Assembly: GCF_036785885.1 (NCBI RefSeq)
Contig: NC_092323.1
Span: forward strand, 806,001-870,000
DNA length: 64,000 bases
DNA from: Coffea arabica
Lineage: Eukaryota > Streptophyta > Magnoliopsida > Gentianales > Rubiaceae
Direction: 5' to 3'
The notes beneath the pieces were generated by a model. It saw only the letters and a program-made list of their open reading frames with translations. It made no database searches and was not told the origin of the DNA. Positions 23,739 to 37,095 of the stretch are shown here, in pieces (position 1 is the stretch's first letter; each line of letters opens with the position of its first letter). The translations under genes and the position numbers were made by a program.

Positions 23739-24919
23739 GATCTGATATCTAATGGTAATGGAAACAGATAAACCGGAATTAGAGATACTTTATGCCTGCA
23801 CTCTATCGATTGATTCCACGAGAACGAACACACGGAGAAAAAATTACAACACTGCACTAATTGGAAAATTTGATGGACGCTCAGAGTCGGAGACTGAGTT
23901 GGCGCCGGGGCGGGCATTCAAAATGGTCAAATAGAGGGTGTAGAAGTTGACTCGAGTGGTGGGTCGAACTGCTATATGTTATATGGGTCGAAGCCCTTTT
24001 TTTTTTTTTTTTTTCTCTTCAAAGGAGGTCGAAGCCTAATCCAAGCTATATGAATTTTTTAGGGAAATTCTGCCATCCTTGGTACCCATGATTCTAATCT
24101 AATAAACTCTTATGCTTATATCTCTTTTTATACATTCAACGGTGAATTATCGTATATTTCTCAAAAATTTTAAGGCCCAAGTCCAAAATATACAATGGAA
24201 AAATGTGTTTATATTATTATTATTATTCTTAAGAATTTGTTGAATTTGAAGAGGGTTGAATTAAATAGTAAGAGAAAAAAGATTGCAAATAGAAGATTGT
24301 AATTCAAAACCTCCCCTTGACAAAAGATGAAAAAATAAAAATAAAAATAAAAATTTTGTATGATTTGGGGACTGCTTCTAAAATTCCAATTAGACAAGTT
24401 AATTCTTGATTCTCGAACACCTTTGGCGGAACAATTGGAGTTTGGACATTCTGCAACGTGTTAGAGATCGAAGCAAATTTGTCGAGTGAATGGAGTCGAT
24501 CAACGTTTCAACTATTGACGATCCATTCCATTTGTACTAAAATCCAACTCAACCACAAAAGGAAATCTTGATACCAAATTTACCTGCTGCAAGAAAAGCA
24601 AATCAAAATGGCTTAGTTCTGCAGCTGCTCAGACGCAAATTTTATTCTCTCTGCAAATCTCAGGCATGCAGATGATACAGACTGCTGCCGGTATGGATAC
24701 CCCTTTAAAAAAAAAAAGAAAAAAGAAAAAGAGGGCGCCATTAAATTTTGTTCTATCAGCTATCAAAACCAGTCTAAAATTTGCTTAATCACTCGACAAA
24801 AGCTGGACGTGTGATTTTCTTTATAAGAAATTAAACTCTATCTGCAATATACACTGACGTACCCCCTCCCCCACCCCCCCCCAACCCCAAAACAAACACA
24901 CAGCAGACTCAATATGAGC
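23739..24919. other. Intergenic between WSS1-like and ZIP11 genes
   Basis: Holds the WSS1 promoter side and the ZIP11 3' side. A T run lies at about 23998-24014 and C-rich low-complexity DNA near 24861-24884. No gene or element recognised. Confidence 0.45.
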
Positions 24920-26824
24920 TCAAGTGTCCCAAATCATCACAACAGCGATGACTCCAACACCTAATAAGACGGCCAAAAATTTGTGATAAGGCATGTCTAC
25001 TTCCTGAGGATTGTAACCCTTGGAGAGCAGATGGTTGATGGACACATATATGAACACCCCACAAGCAAGACCCATGGATATCGCATATGTCCAGTCTGCA
25101 ACAGCACCTTCGGTTGTAGCATCTATTATAATTCCAATGGCAACACCTATAGGGCTGGAAATTGCAAATGCAAAAGCATAGGCAGCACAAGATAAGAGAG
25201 GGCGGTTTGGGATCATCCTGAGGAGAGCTATTCCCATTGCAATCGCTGCAAAGATCTTGTGCAGACATACGGTCCAAAGAGCTTTCCAAGCATCAGCTTT
25301 GCTCTCTGCAACTCCAATAGCGATGCCCTCAAACACGGAATGGAAACACAAGGCAACGATCAACAAGATGCTATCCCCAAGAGAAGCAGCAGTTACAACT
25401 GGTGCCTTGCTGAAGTGGTGATCTGAAGGGCCATGGACCTGTTAACAACGAGTTGTTCAATTGATCTGAGAAGTAAGATATTTTCTTCAAAAGTTAACTA
25501 GACCAGAGAGCTAAAGCACTGGAAGAAAGACCAACCTGAACCTCAGGTTGAGCAGCTCCCCCGTTGCCAGTTCCTTTTCCACTGTGAGCAACCCCTGCAA
25601 CACCCATACAAACTTGGACTATCAATCACCTTTTAAACGCAAAACATAGCATGAATCCCACTCAATTGGAACTTAAAATATCAAGTTAACATGCTCTGAC
25701 CTAGCTCTTTTGTTTTTTAACCATCTCTACAGACATAGCTACATCTGTTTTACATGGTAACCGTGCAAGCTTTGCAGCATCAGATAATCCAATCTGTAAA
25801 CTCAGTTTCATAATTTCTTACAGCAGGCTCTCCATTGGAATCAGAAAAGTTCCTCTTTATGTCAAATAAAACCAAAAGATTCCTCTGAGCGGAGCAGTCT
25901 AAACCTCTAAACTCATGCTACCGCTCGAAGGGCCTTACAAGTTACCAAATCAATTGCATCACGACGACAAGATTCTATCTCTATTGTTTTCCTCAACTTC
26001 TTGGCAGCCAAAGGCAAGCTATAACACAGACAAATTAATTCCAAAAGCACTAAACTTCAAGAACATATTCAGGATGAAAACTTTTTAGTAGCCATTCTTC
26101 CAAGTTGGTATAATTTGATTCACAAATGTCTCGTCTCCACTCAACTTCTGGGCTTCTACCAACTAAACAAGTAATCGTCAAGCTCTGACTCAACATACAT
26201 AAAACACGTGGCAACCATACACAGCTTACTCAATATCAAACCAAACCAACTTGCCGGAATTTGTCAGAATCTAACTCTGTGCAAATACAAATTGAGCATT
26301 TAAAAAAACACTTAGATTTAAATCCAACCTTGATGATGATGAAGATGATCAGCACCACCGGTTGAAGAAGAACCGTCATTACCCTGCTGCTTCCCATATA
26401 TATAGAAAATGAAGCAATCAGCCAACATGGTCAACAAGTATCCAGCACTCGCCAGCATGAATGCAAAAGGGTATTCTTTATGAGTCAGATCCTCAAAAGT
26501 CTCATTAGAATCGCTCAAGAAATGCATCAAGGCAGTTCCCAGGAAAACCCCACCGGCGAACTGCGTCCCCAGCACTATAAACGCCTCATTCCACTTGAAG
26601 AAATACGGCGACATCCCCCCAGCAAAAGTCCCAACAAACACTAGAATCAAGCACCATATCTTCACCAGAATCAGTGAACGCGCTCTAAGATTGGGTTTTT
26701 CTGAAGATGGGTCGGACCCGGGGTCTGCAGAATCATCATCGCCGTCGTGAACGCCGCCGTGCGCCGTGGCGGAGACGACTAAGAAGAGGAGAATAAGGGC
26801 GAGGATTATATGGGGTCTGGCCAT
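24920..26824 (-). CDS. ZIP11: ZIP-family zinc/divalent metal transporter, ZIP11 type
   Basis: Membrane transporter moving Zn2+ (and probably Mn2+/Fe2+) into the cytosol. Exons (minus): 26329-26824, 25536-25594 and 24920-25438, giving 357 residues, normal for plant ZIPs. An N-terminal signal segment ([18 protein letters not shown]) is followed by a short His/Asp-rich lumenal or outer loop. Three membrane segments lie before the variable cytosolic loop, which carries HLHHHQ. After it, transmembrane segment 4 carries [12 protein letters not shown] (the HxxxE metal site) and segment 5 carries [11 protein letters not shown]. The C-terminus ends AVVMIWDT, like Arabidopsis ZIP11. The middle 59-nt exon encodes only the variable loop. 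Similarity by memory is higher to ZIP11 than to ZIP2. Confidence 0.93.
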
Positions 26825-29800
26825 GGAAAACTGGGAGCATCTTTTGACGGGGTTAGATTTGGAGAATATATATGGAAAATTTGGTTTTGGTACTAACCGT
26901 CTGGAAAAACTATTGTAGTACAGAAATTAGGACAAGATTTATCATCGCTTTGGGTTTATCGTAGAAGACGACAGGAGTACAACGTACAGCGTACGATCAC
27001 CGAAACACGTTTATGGATTTGATGGTTAAGCTGAGAACTTGGAAAGTAGACAGCTTTCTTTCTATCCACTGCGCCTTTGGATCAGTGGCCACACCTGCTT
27101 GAATGATGGGGTAATGTCACGTTTATGTGGCTTGTCTTCAAAAAATTGAGGTTGATGTACCGTGCACTCGTCTGATTCGGTGGTGATTTAGTCCCCTTTA
27201 ACTTATTTCTGGGCTCTTTAGGTCCGCCTCTTTCTCTTAGTGTAGAATAGATTAGATTTATCGTCTTCAAAAAAAAAAAAAAAAAAAGACAGCCTTCTTT
27301 CTTTTCTTTGGAGCGTGATTTCCATTAATTCCTCCTGTGGATATTGGAAATCACCCGGAATGTAATCCAATTGCTGTATTTTCTGCTAAAATACTTGAAT
27401 GATTTATTTGAGATAATTACCTTAATATTTTTTGTGATGTATTGCACGTGAGATAAAAAAATAATTGAAAAGATAAAAAGGTGATTGAAATTTATGAATC
27501 AAATTATTTTTTCTCAAATACGCTCAATTCTCATTCAAAGAAAATATTTCTATTTAAAGTACCAGCATATCTCAGAGAATATCAGTTTCCTTTTGTTTCC
27601 CTGTATTCTTTATAATTACCCTTTCATACATTGGTTAAAATTCAAAATTTTTTTTTTGTGGTTTGAATTCCAAATGTTGGTACGTAGAAATACAAACAAA
27701 TTCTTAATATGTAATGGTGCAAAGCATTCCAATTCTCTTTCGAAGCATTTTTTTTTGGTAAAAGCAACAAAAAGGTTACCAATGTTCTTCGCAACAAAAA
27801 GGTTGCCACTATTCTATTTCATTCTTCAGTGAAATGAAACGAGGAAGCTATTGCTTTGTAGACAATTAATGCAAGTGTGTAATACTAATTCCTTTAACTT
27901 TACTTCGCTAAATTTTGTTTAATTGTGAGCAAATGTGGTGATTACAATGGGAACAAAATGTAAACTCGAGTTGCGCAACGTTTAACAGTTCTCTACGAAG
28001 TAAAAGAAAAAACCCAAACCCACACATTTCACTTCATTTTTTTTTGTTTCCTTCACTCAAAGTCGAATTCTCCTGAAAAATTAATTAGTGAAATAGGCCT
28101 ACAAATAGAAGACAAAAGATGGAAAAAGAAAAAGAAAAGTAAAAAGAAACAAATAAATGGAGTATTACTGATCCAAAGAAAAGCTAGAACATGAAGCTCA
28201 ACCTGCGTTTAGACCTGAGAAGCAATCTATCTTTTGCCCTTTTGCCTTTGGAACCAGAAATTAGTGTGCGGTAAAACATTACATCAAAGCCCAGCAACCG
28301 GCGTGCTATGTAGGCAACCTACCACCCAAGAAGAACAAGTCAGTCATTTTCTTTTGAGAAGACGATCACGATCAGTTTAATGCCGTGATGCCTCCACCGT
28401 TCGCTGGCAATGTCCGTTTCAACTTTGGAACAAAGATAACTTTTTATTATTCCCTCCCAAACATTTTGAGTTCCCTTTCTCCTCCTTTACCAAACCATTA
28501 CGTGGTTAAAAAAAAAAAAAAAATTCCCCCCCCCCCCTTCTTTATGCATAGAGAACGATCTAGGCGATACAATTGCAGTCAGAAGCCGTCCAAACCACAT
28601 CTCAGTTATCTACGTTTGCAGATGGAACAGAATATATACCCAAAAAGGATAGGTTAATGCCGTAACCGTTGCTATGATGCATCCTCCAGATCTTTTCTTT
28701 TCCTTTGTTGTGTAAATAAGGAAACACTAACATTGCAATAAAGATGCATTCTCCGGATTAATGAAAAAAGACGGGTAAGGCTTCATGAAAGGCCAACAAT
28801 TTAAATGAATTCGTTACAACCGAACCAATATGTTGATTTTGCATGCGTCAAGGATGCTGAAATCAGTCCATAGCTGCCTAGCTTTGACCATCCTGTCTAC
28901 ATTAAAGAAAATCCGATCACAATGAGCACATCTGCAAACGTGCATTCTTCCCTGCGTTACGACTAATTATGTCTCCACTAACATATGGTTGGTTGGTATT
29001 TCCATTTTTTCACTAGATGAAATAATTATTGTTATTCCAATTCTATTTCTTTTTCAATAGCTGAGAAATTGCTCTTACTGCTGTTTGTCTACCGGTTCAT
29101 GTTGTATATTATATTACTTTGTTCAAAACCACGACAATTACCGGGGCTGAAACATTTTGGGTATGCAAATTCAATTGGCAATTATGTGACTCCATATGCA
29201 AGTAATAATGTTAGTAAACCCGTTAAAAAACAGTGGCAGGTTATATAACGTGGGATCTCTTGAAAGTAAAGCCTAGCAGGCCCCGTCACCCGTTCCGCCA
29301 CATTTAACAGAAAATCAAAATGAAACATTACGAACAACAGTGCCCTATGGAGAGGACCCGCGAAGAATTACCTTCTCCCACCAACAAAGAAGAAGATATT
29401 TCCCCTGCAGCTGAAAGTCCGGTGGTGCAATTTCTCTGCTTTTCTTTCAACTCTCCGCTCCTTTTTCTATACTTTCTTGCATTCTATATTCAACTCTTCA
29501 TACCCCAAACCACGACCACCACCCTTTTTTCTAAACCCCTCAAAATTGACAATAATCATCGGTCAGACGTGTCCCCATGATGCTGCAGCCTTCAAAAAAT
29601 GCGTACAAGTTTCTACTTGCTACATGGACTAAGATCATAGGGATTATAGACTATCGTCTTAATAATCATCAAGCGAGCTGAAATGAACTACACAACGGAC
29701 TGACTAGTATCTCATCAGCAGTCATAATCCGACAAACACTCACTTCCAATAAATTCCAACCATATTCCTTAGCGTTGCCAGAACCTACGTTTCTGCTCTT

Positions 29801-30311
29801 GCATCCGTCTGCCACAACAAAACAAATACATCAGCCAGGCAATCAAAACTTCTGCATCATGCATAAAAGTTACAAAATAAATCTGCCTTAGGAGTACGCT
29901 TGATTTGAAGGAGGAAAGTACGAGTAGGGAATTTACGACTGCTTTCAGCATCATCAGCCAAACAGTCTAAAATAAATGCACGACACACCCAGAACAATTG
30001 GACACGCCCTTTTTCATATCAAAATATGAATAAAGATTTGTTACCCAGACACTAATCGGGATGACCAAGATTAAATGGTAACGCTTCCATAAATATGAAC
30101 TAACATGAAACTGCAAATTTAGATTTCCACAAAATTCTTTCTTTTTATTGTGTTGGGTCTCTTTCTTTCTTCTTTATTCATTGAATTACAAAAAACTTGA
30201 ATCCCTATCAAATGGGCGCCTAAAAATAACCGGACAAGGAGAAACAGATGCAACAGCAACGTCCACTCTTGAGTTTTAACTTTTAAACTGAAAGTGAAGC
30301 TAAGACAAACT
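26825..30311. other. Long intergenic region, 3.5 kb; one MITE copy
   Basis: Contains the ZIP11 promoter side, a GTTTGGAT-family MITE at about 27398-27525, a short C run at about 28526-28537, and the 3' UTR of TIM50 (AATAAA on the minus strand near 30173-30178). Open frames here are short, partly start at non-ATG codons, and resemble nothing I know. No gene is supported. Confidence 0.45.
27398..27525 (+). mobile_element. MITE of the GTTTGGAT family
   Basis: Carries the family core: gatttatttgagataattac, tttttgtgatgtattgcacg, gagataaaaaaataattg and aaaaaggtgattgaaattta. It aligns with 63140-63290. The ends are approximate because the terminal GTTTGGAT is lost. Confidence 0.6.
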
Positions 30312-33300
30312 TCACCTCTGATGCTCTTTGGAGCGTTGAATGAACTCTTTACCAACATCATCCCCTTTGTATGAAGCTAAGACAGCTCGAATATCAGGTG
30401 GTCTCACCTTAGCAACATCTGCAATCAAACAAGGTGACTGTAAATCCTGCTTCGTAAGCTCAACTAAATTGTCAACCACAAGTATCTTTTTGAAAGCATA
30501 TACACAGGCTCACATTCAAGAAATGGAATTAGATCTAGAAGTGCTGTGTCTTCTGTTTCACCCTTCCATGGTTTTACTTGTACAGCATTTTCTGGTTGAA
30601 GGGTAGTTTCTGCTGCATGAGCACTCATATAAATAATTCTGGAGGGATCCCTGTTCAGCATTGAGAGGTCCTGCCACCAGGGAATGCACAGAGTACCAAG
30701 TGATATCCATCAAAAGAAGCTTTGATCAGACAATGTAACAAAACAAGGAAAATTACAAGTTATTTACCACTGGACTAACTTTGATCAGCTAGTCTATTCA
30801 TACTAACAGACTTCAGATCATTGCAGTATGATAGAATGTCTGGACTCAGGACTCAATGCCTTGTTTTTGCGAAGCTCTACAATTTAAGCTTGAAGATTGT
30901 ATCCTCTCTAAATGTAGGCCTAGATTAAATTTCTCTAAATGCACAGCATAAGAGAAAACAACTTGCTCATTCCTCGAAATCTTTCCTTGTGGAAGGCAAT
31001 GAGTGACAACAGGTTGATGTTGCATTTCCTTCTCTAAGTGCAAGAAAGTAAGATTCCTAGTAGATCTCTGTTTCAGAAGACCTTGAGACATGCATATTGT
31101 TGTCCAACCTAGGCAATTCTGAGAGTACAACCAAAACTAGTCCAAAAGAATTCTTTTGGCAGACTTTGTTTCGTGTTCTAATAAAGTGAATAGGATCGAT
31201 AGAAACCCAATTTAGAATATAGGAGCAGCTCTCAGAAGAGGCAACCATTTTCCCTAATATTGTAACCAGTTGCATAATAGTTATTATATTTGATTCAGTT
31301 GAATATTAAACAAATCCTCTCTTTTTTTGGTAATAATATATCAAAAAACAAGGTAACAGTAAGCAGTAGGATGTAGCTCCCTTCATGAAAAGGGAAAATG
31401 AAAATGTAGATGAGATGTAGGAAATAGTAACAACATATACAAAATTTATGAGAGATTTTTTCTTTTTGTGTGTTTTTTTTTGTTTGTTGGGGGGGGGGGG
31501 GGGGGGTGGGGGTAGGGAAAGAGATAAAGAAGAGCATAGACATACTCTATAGTGCTTTCCCTTAATATATCTAGTTGAAACTCTATCTAGCTTCTGTCTG
31601 AATATTGTTTGCTGTGGGTCTAATCTCTGAACCACAGGGTCCACAAACTGCAAATGACAGGAGTAATCATCACAGAATTTGATAATCCAGAACCAAGCAA
31701 CCCAATACAAAAAGGAACATGAAATTACCATACTCGTTTGGTCAGAGTATACAATGACTTCGAAAAATTGCGAAACATGTTCTAAGAAGGCATCAACACC
31801 AGGTCTTTTAAATGTTCTCCAACCCCTGTCACGCTTTTGAAGACCAAAATACATAAGAGTAAGTAACATTAATTAGCCTATTATCCAAAATGCTAGTTAC
31901 TTACAAAGAACCTTCTCAAAACCAGCTACCATACTGGGAATTCGTTCAGGATTTGCACATTGTAAAAAGTATAAGAGGCAAGAGGTTGAGACTCAATGAA
32001 GAAGGGAAAGTTCCTTTACCACAAAACAGGACTTCAGTTTCTATTATGTTATAGTAGCATCCATATTTGTTGAATTCTAGAAACACAACATTTCGTGCTA
32101 TTTGTTCAGATAAGATAAAGAACCAGCCATCTTGTAGGTACATGGACTCTATCATCTCTAACACAACTCTGGAAGAACCACAATACAACTACTGAAGAAA
32201 TTATGTCCAGAAAATGGGAACACAGTATATGATCATTAATAGCTAAAGTCTTCTGGTTGATCCTTAAATGCTATAAGCTACACCATCAACCAATATATGA
32301 TCATTAATAGCACAATTAGTAATCATCTATTCAGTACTGAAAATTTTACCTTCCAATCAGAATATACTAGAGTCTCATTCAAATCCAGAACAAGAGTGAG
32401 CACGCGCGCCTGGTTTTCTTCAGGCAGCATGTCTGGTAGTAGCTTATCAGATGGTGGTTCAGAAAAATCCTACCACAATGCAAAATTTCATTAGATGTAG
32501 GGAAAATAGAAAGCAAAAGAAGGAAATAAAAATAACTAGTCAAATCTATAACTGTCAGAATTTCTCAATGTTCATAATCACTCAACTCGAATCTGATCTT
32601 CAGCCAACCTCCGTAGATCCAAGTAGAATTCAACTAATTTAGCAGGCACTGAAATAACATATAAACAAATTAAAACGATGGAGCATAAAGAATATTAATA
32701 TTGAAGGAGAATAGTAGATAGTATGGAGCTATAGGAACAGTTTTTAGTCAAGAGTTTCATTAAAATTTGTTACCTTTTTTCTTCTCCAAAATTCCCCACT
32801 GAAAAATCTAAGAGTAGACTCCAGATGTCAAACACAACAGGTGACATTCACCATATATTATCCCACTTAAATAGGTTCAAAGGCTTATTTTCTGTTCCCT
32901 ATTAAAATAGTTCAACGTTCTTGTAGCTTTAAGTGAGAAAAGAACACAATCTGAAACAACAAATAATAAAGAGTACAAACGGTTGTATTCACCTGTCATT
33001 CCTCCTGAGATCAGCAATCCTTTCAATTTCTGCATAAAAAGTATAAAAAGAACATTATCCTTCAAAGATGCAGGCATTACTGCAATTAAGATAACATGTC
33101 CAACCAAAATGAAAGTGAGAAAAAATTATCAATATCCAATATATCATGCACCTAGTTCATCATTGACTCTTGAGGTGACGTTACAGTTAATGCTCATTTA
33201 AAACACCAAACCAGCAGATAACCTTTTCTCATCATTAAAAACTATATGCTTTCAGTACATAAACGTTCTTATCTTTTACCTATCTTTCCTCCTTCAAAAT

Positions 33301-34981
33301 GAGTACTTGTCATTTGGTAGAGTACTTATACATGTAAACACAAACACCACGATAGGTATTTAAGCACTTAACTGAAATACAGCCAAGAAAAGAATATAAA
33401 AGCACTTGAATATTTCCCTCAATCTGCTAAATGGCTTAGTTCAGCTCTTGATACAGAAAAAGGTGTTTGAACAAAATGGAAGCGAGGCTTGCAGCTTCTC
33501 AAGTGGATATAACGGCTGCTTTCATGAAAGGTTTCAAAATTGCAGTAGCATACTCACATCAAAAGTAGGTGCATCATCCTTGACAGTGTAGTTTGTATAA
33601 GCCCTCAAAGCCTTTGTTTTCTCCGCAACCTCTTCAAGAGTATATGCTGTGGAAAATATCAACGACTTTAAGTAAAAAAGATAAGTCAAAATCTCCTTGG
33701 CTGTAAATCACAACGACATTTCATGCAGGCACCAGCTTGATTCCCCAAACTTAAAAAATGCCCTGGACCTATTGACTTTTATCAGGAAAGTTGTATAAGT
33801 TTCTCAAAACTCAAAATTCATCTTTCTTGCATACCCAAACAATTAACAGGAATCAGATATACCCAAAGATTTGGAAACTTCAGAAAATACTCCAATCAAC
33901 AATACGGTATGATAAAATACGGAATATTAGCCCAATCAAGCAATAATTGAATACTCGAAGCCTGATATCCTGACATGACGGAGGAAAACAAATAAACAAC
34001 AAACAAGCTAAAGGTCTTGGTTTTAAACCTTTCTAACACGGAAATGGTTCGCGATACAGTTTCTTCGTTGTGTAATATAGCATATACTCTCGTACCACAA
34101 ACTCCCGTTCTTGCCCTATGAACCAAATATTCAACTATTTACATCCGCAAAAAACATTTTCCAGATTTAAAAATAAGATAGGAACCTCAGCAATATGCAT
34201 TTTTATCTTTTCCTTCCTTACCAACAAAACACCTCAAACATAAGCCTTTTTTCTTTTTATAACCTTAACTCATTCTTCACATTATCTGCAAGGAGAAAAC
34301 CATAACAGCCCACGCTTCGTTGCAAACCCATACCCCTCTTAAACTTGACCTGGGGCCTACTGATTCGCATCGACCAATTGTCGCACCCATATCAACACGT
34401 GTACGTCAATTTACATAAGCAATAAACAAAATATGCATATTTTCTATTTTTATCATGTGCATGGGAGAATGCAGCTTTTACCTGAGAACCGAATTTTTAC
34501 ATGGACAATCTTCACCACAATTTAGCAAACAACTCACCATTCCTGCCTAAAATCCCATAAAAACACGTCTACGTATCCTATGGCAGATAAATTTGTCGAA
34601 ATTAAGAAAAAAAAATGCAACTTGCTTCTTCTCGGAATAAAGACATTCCATCAAATTCCGCATGGCTAATTAAATTATAGCAAAATTAGGCAGAAGCGAA
34701 CCATATGAGGCATAGCCAGCAGTAGCAACGCCACCGGTGATAGCGGCAAACAGACCGAACTTCATAAAACCCCAGGATTTCTTCTGGGCAACCTCGGGGG
34801 GAGGAGGAGGCGGCGGCGGAGAGGAACCTGCGGGAGGCGGATCGCGGTACAAAGAAGATGCGGAAATGAATTCTGGATCCCGATGTGGCTCATTAGCGTA
34901 ACTTGAATAAGATACTCGACGACCGTTAGATTTCGAAATTAGTGAAAAAATTCGCGATCGAGTCGGAATTACGGAGTACAT
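30312..34981 (-). CDS. TIM50: Mitochondrial import inner membrane translocase TIM50
   Basis: Receptor subunit of the TIM23 complex that accepts presequence proteins in the intermembrane space. Exons (minus): 34702-34981, 33558-33646, 32993-33029, 32587-32648, 32350-32469, 31729-31833, 31546-31647, 30514-30670 and 30312-30418, giving 352 residues with consistent phases. The order is: a mitochondrial presequence (MYSVIPTRSRIFSLISKSNG), a proline-rich stretch, one membrane segment (FMKFGLFAAITGGVATAGYA), then the FCP1-like domain from about residue 180. That domain reads VLTLVLDLNETLVYSDWK, RGWRTFKRPGVDAFL, VIVYSDQTSM, KHYRDLSMLNRDP and LDLIPFLEYVAK. The phosphatase motif DxDxT is DLNET here, as in plant TIM50, so catalysis is not expected. 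ATG at 34981 is the only upstream start with a presequence. Confidence 0.93.
31489..31512 (+). repeat. Poly-G tract in a TIM50 intron
   Basis: Eighteen consecutive G followed by T and further G runs (C-rich on the transcript). It lies just inside intron 7, about 35 nt past the donor at 31545. Confidence 0.85.
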
Positions 34982-35986
34982 TGTTGAAGGATAAAGATTC
35001 GATTAGGGTTTGAGGTTTAGCATGGAAGAAGCGGGAGGACGACAGCAGGAATTAGCGCAGGGTTTTGCGAGGGGGGTTTTCTTTTGTTCTTTTTTGGGGA
35101 AAAAAAAATTAAAAAAAGGCAGTGCAAGGTTGCCGTAGAGAATAAAAAATGTTACTAGGAGTAAAAGTTCGGGGATCATTTTCACGGACGAATATGCCCA
35201 TGGATCTTGACTGACTTTGCCTTTCATTGAGGGTGTAAAACGGTAAAAGCCTGCAGCAATTGGCTTAAACGCCCCGGCGGTCAAATGAGCTCTAATTGCA
35301 TTGGTGGATAATTGGGCAATTTCACTTCCTCACAGGCAAATTTCACATTTTATGATCCTTTTTTCGTTAGTCAAATTTTATGTATGAAAAATTTTAATTT
35401 TGGAAAATGATACTTACTTAAATAATACTGCTGGCAAACGTTCTGGGAGTTGACCAATTCATGTGAAACAAGCTACTTTTTTTATTTGCAGAACTCGCAA
35501 ACTATGCAAAAAGGCTATTTGAATGCATTTTCTTTTATTTATAGTAAAGAAAACTACGGCATAAAAGCCAATTGCTCTCGTGAATTTTTTCTTGGGTGCC
35601 AAGCAATTCACTTTTCTTGGGTGGCAAGCAAGAAGCCAATTGCTCTCGTAGATATTTTCGAGCTTGTATCGTTTGAATTAGTATTAATATTACTCGAAGG
35701 TCCTACAAGCCTCTGACCAATCAATAGGCTCAAAAAGATATACTTTGCAAGACATACTTAATTTCTATTGCCTTAATTACCAGATTTTTTTTTAAGAAAA
35801 TAATTAATACAGCAAATTAATAAGTCCAACCGCCTTCAATTTCTTTCGCCTGTTTATGCATGCGCCCAATTCGAAGACAATTGCAGCTTACAGAGGAAAG
35901 GAGGGGAAAAAAAAAATATATTAAAGTAGTTGCGGAGGGAAATGGGAAGCAGCTGGTAGAGGATTCTGAGCCCATTGTGTGGCATA
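34982..35986. other. TIM50 promoter region; no gene
   Basis: Holds the 5' UTR and promoter side of TIM50, followed by AT-rich DNA. No element or coding region recognised. Confidence 0.45.
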
Positions 35987-36729
35987 TGTGTTTGGACAGG
36001 AGATTGTTTGCCCAAATATATTTGATTACATCATCATTACAATTTTTAATACAATTTTTTATTTTCTTAATTATCTTTTCATCTCACATATATCAAATCA
36101 CAAAAAAAAAATATTTGTCAAAATTTATTTACTTGTATCATCAAGACATTTTTAAATTATTTTTTAAATTTCATATACATCACATTAAAAAAATGCTTTA
36201 ATAATTTTTTTCAAATAATATGCTATCCAAACTAGGAGTGTTTCGCGAATCGGGCCGCTCGCGGGCCGATCGCGAGCGGCTCGAATACGAGCTCGACTCG
36301 AGCTCGTCAATATCGAGTTCGAGTCGAGCTCGAGTCAATTAAGTCGATCTCAAGCTCAAAAACATTAGTTCGTTGGCTCGCGAGCCGCTCGCGAGCTCAA
36401 TTATATATATTTTTATTTTTTATTTTAATAGTAAAATTACATATATATCCTTAATATTTTATTATTTGTTAAAAAAATTATTATTATTATTTATTTTTAA
36501 AAATAAATAATTATTTTTTATTTTTTAAAATATAAAATAATAATAATTATTTTTTTATTTTTTAAGCTCGAGCTCGACTCGAATTTGACTCGAGCTCGAG
36601 CTCGAACTTGATATTTTGAGCTCGTCGAGTTCGAGCTCGAGTTCGAGCTTCACAAAATTAACTCGAGCTCGGCTCAATTAGCCAAAGCTCGACTCGAGTT
36701 CGGCTCGTTTGCACCCCTAATCCAAACAC
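35987..36729 (-). mobile_element. GTTTGGAT-family MITE, interrupted by a hAT element
   Basis: Outer element with ends TGTGTTTGGA (35987) and TCCAAACACA (36729) as inverted termini. Its body matches the copy at 11728-11877 (gcccaaatatatttg, ttacatcatcattacaattt). It contains what may be an internal repeat of its own core (about 36056 and 36170). It is split at ATCCAAAC by the hAT element at 36233-36719. Confidence 0.75.
36225..36727. mobile_element. hAT-type non-autonomous element nested in a MITE
   Basis: Body 36233-36719 (487 bp). The termini TAGGAGTG and CACCCCTA are inverted repeats of the hAT type. An exact 8-bp target duplication ATCCAAAC flanks it (36225-36232 and 36720-36727). Both subterminal zones are dense arrays of GAGCTCGA/TCGAGCTC palindromes; the centre is nearly pure A/T. 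Non-coding. Confidence 0.92.
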
Positions 36730-37095
36730 AATCACTATATTTGATTGTTAGTGGCCAAATCACAAGCAAGCATTTTATAAGCCACTACTACTAATTAATT
36801 AGTAATCACAAGTACACATGATCGTATAAGAAAAATTAATTCTAATACTAATCTAGTAGTTGGTAAGAAGTAACCAAAGATAGGTGTTAGCTAGTAACTT
36901 CTAAAAAAAATGAACAATTACTCAACTTCTAATAACCAAAGATCAATTACTAGAACATCGAAAATTTACAAGGGCTTTGACTACTATTAACCAAAAGTAA
37001 ATTACTATTGGTGACTTTAAAAAATTACTCTTAATATGGCTGGTAGAAACCAAGTATAAGTTACTGGTAAGGTTAAGTAAATTATTAATTAATTA
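36730..37095. other. Intergenic; nothing recognised
   Basis: AT-rich DNA with repeated short phrases such as ACTAGTAACT/ATTACTA. No gene or defined element. Confidence 0.4.

Noticed and set aside
29320-29580. ATG frame of 86 codons with a hydrophobic middle
   Set aside because: No family resemblance, low-complexity C-terminus and no splice continuation or promoter evidence; likely chance.
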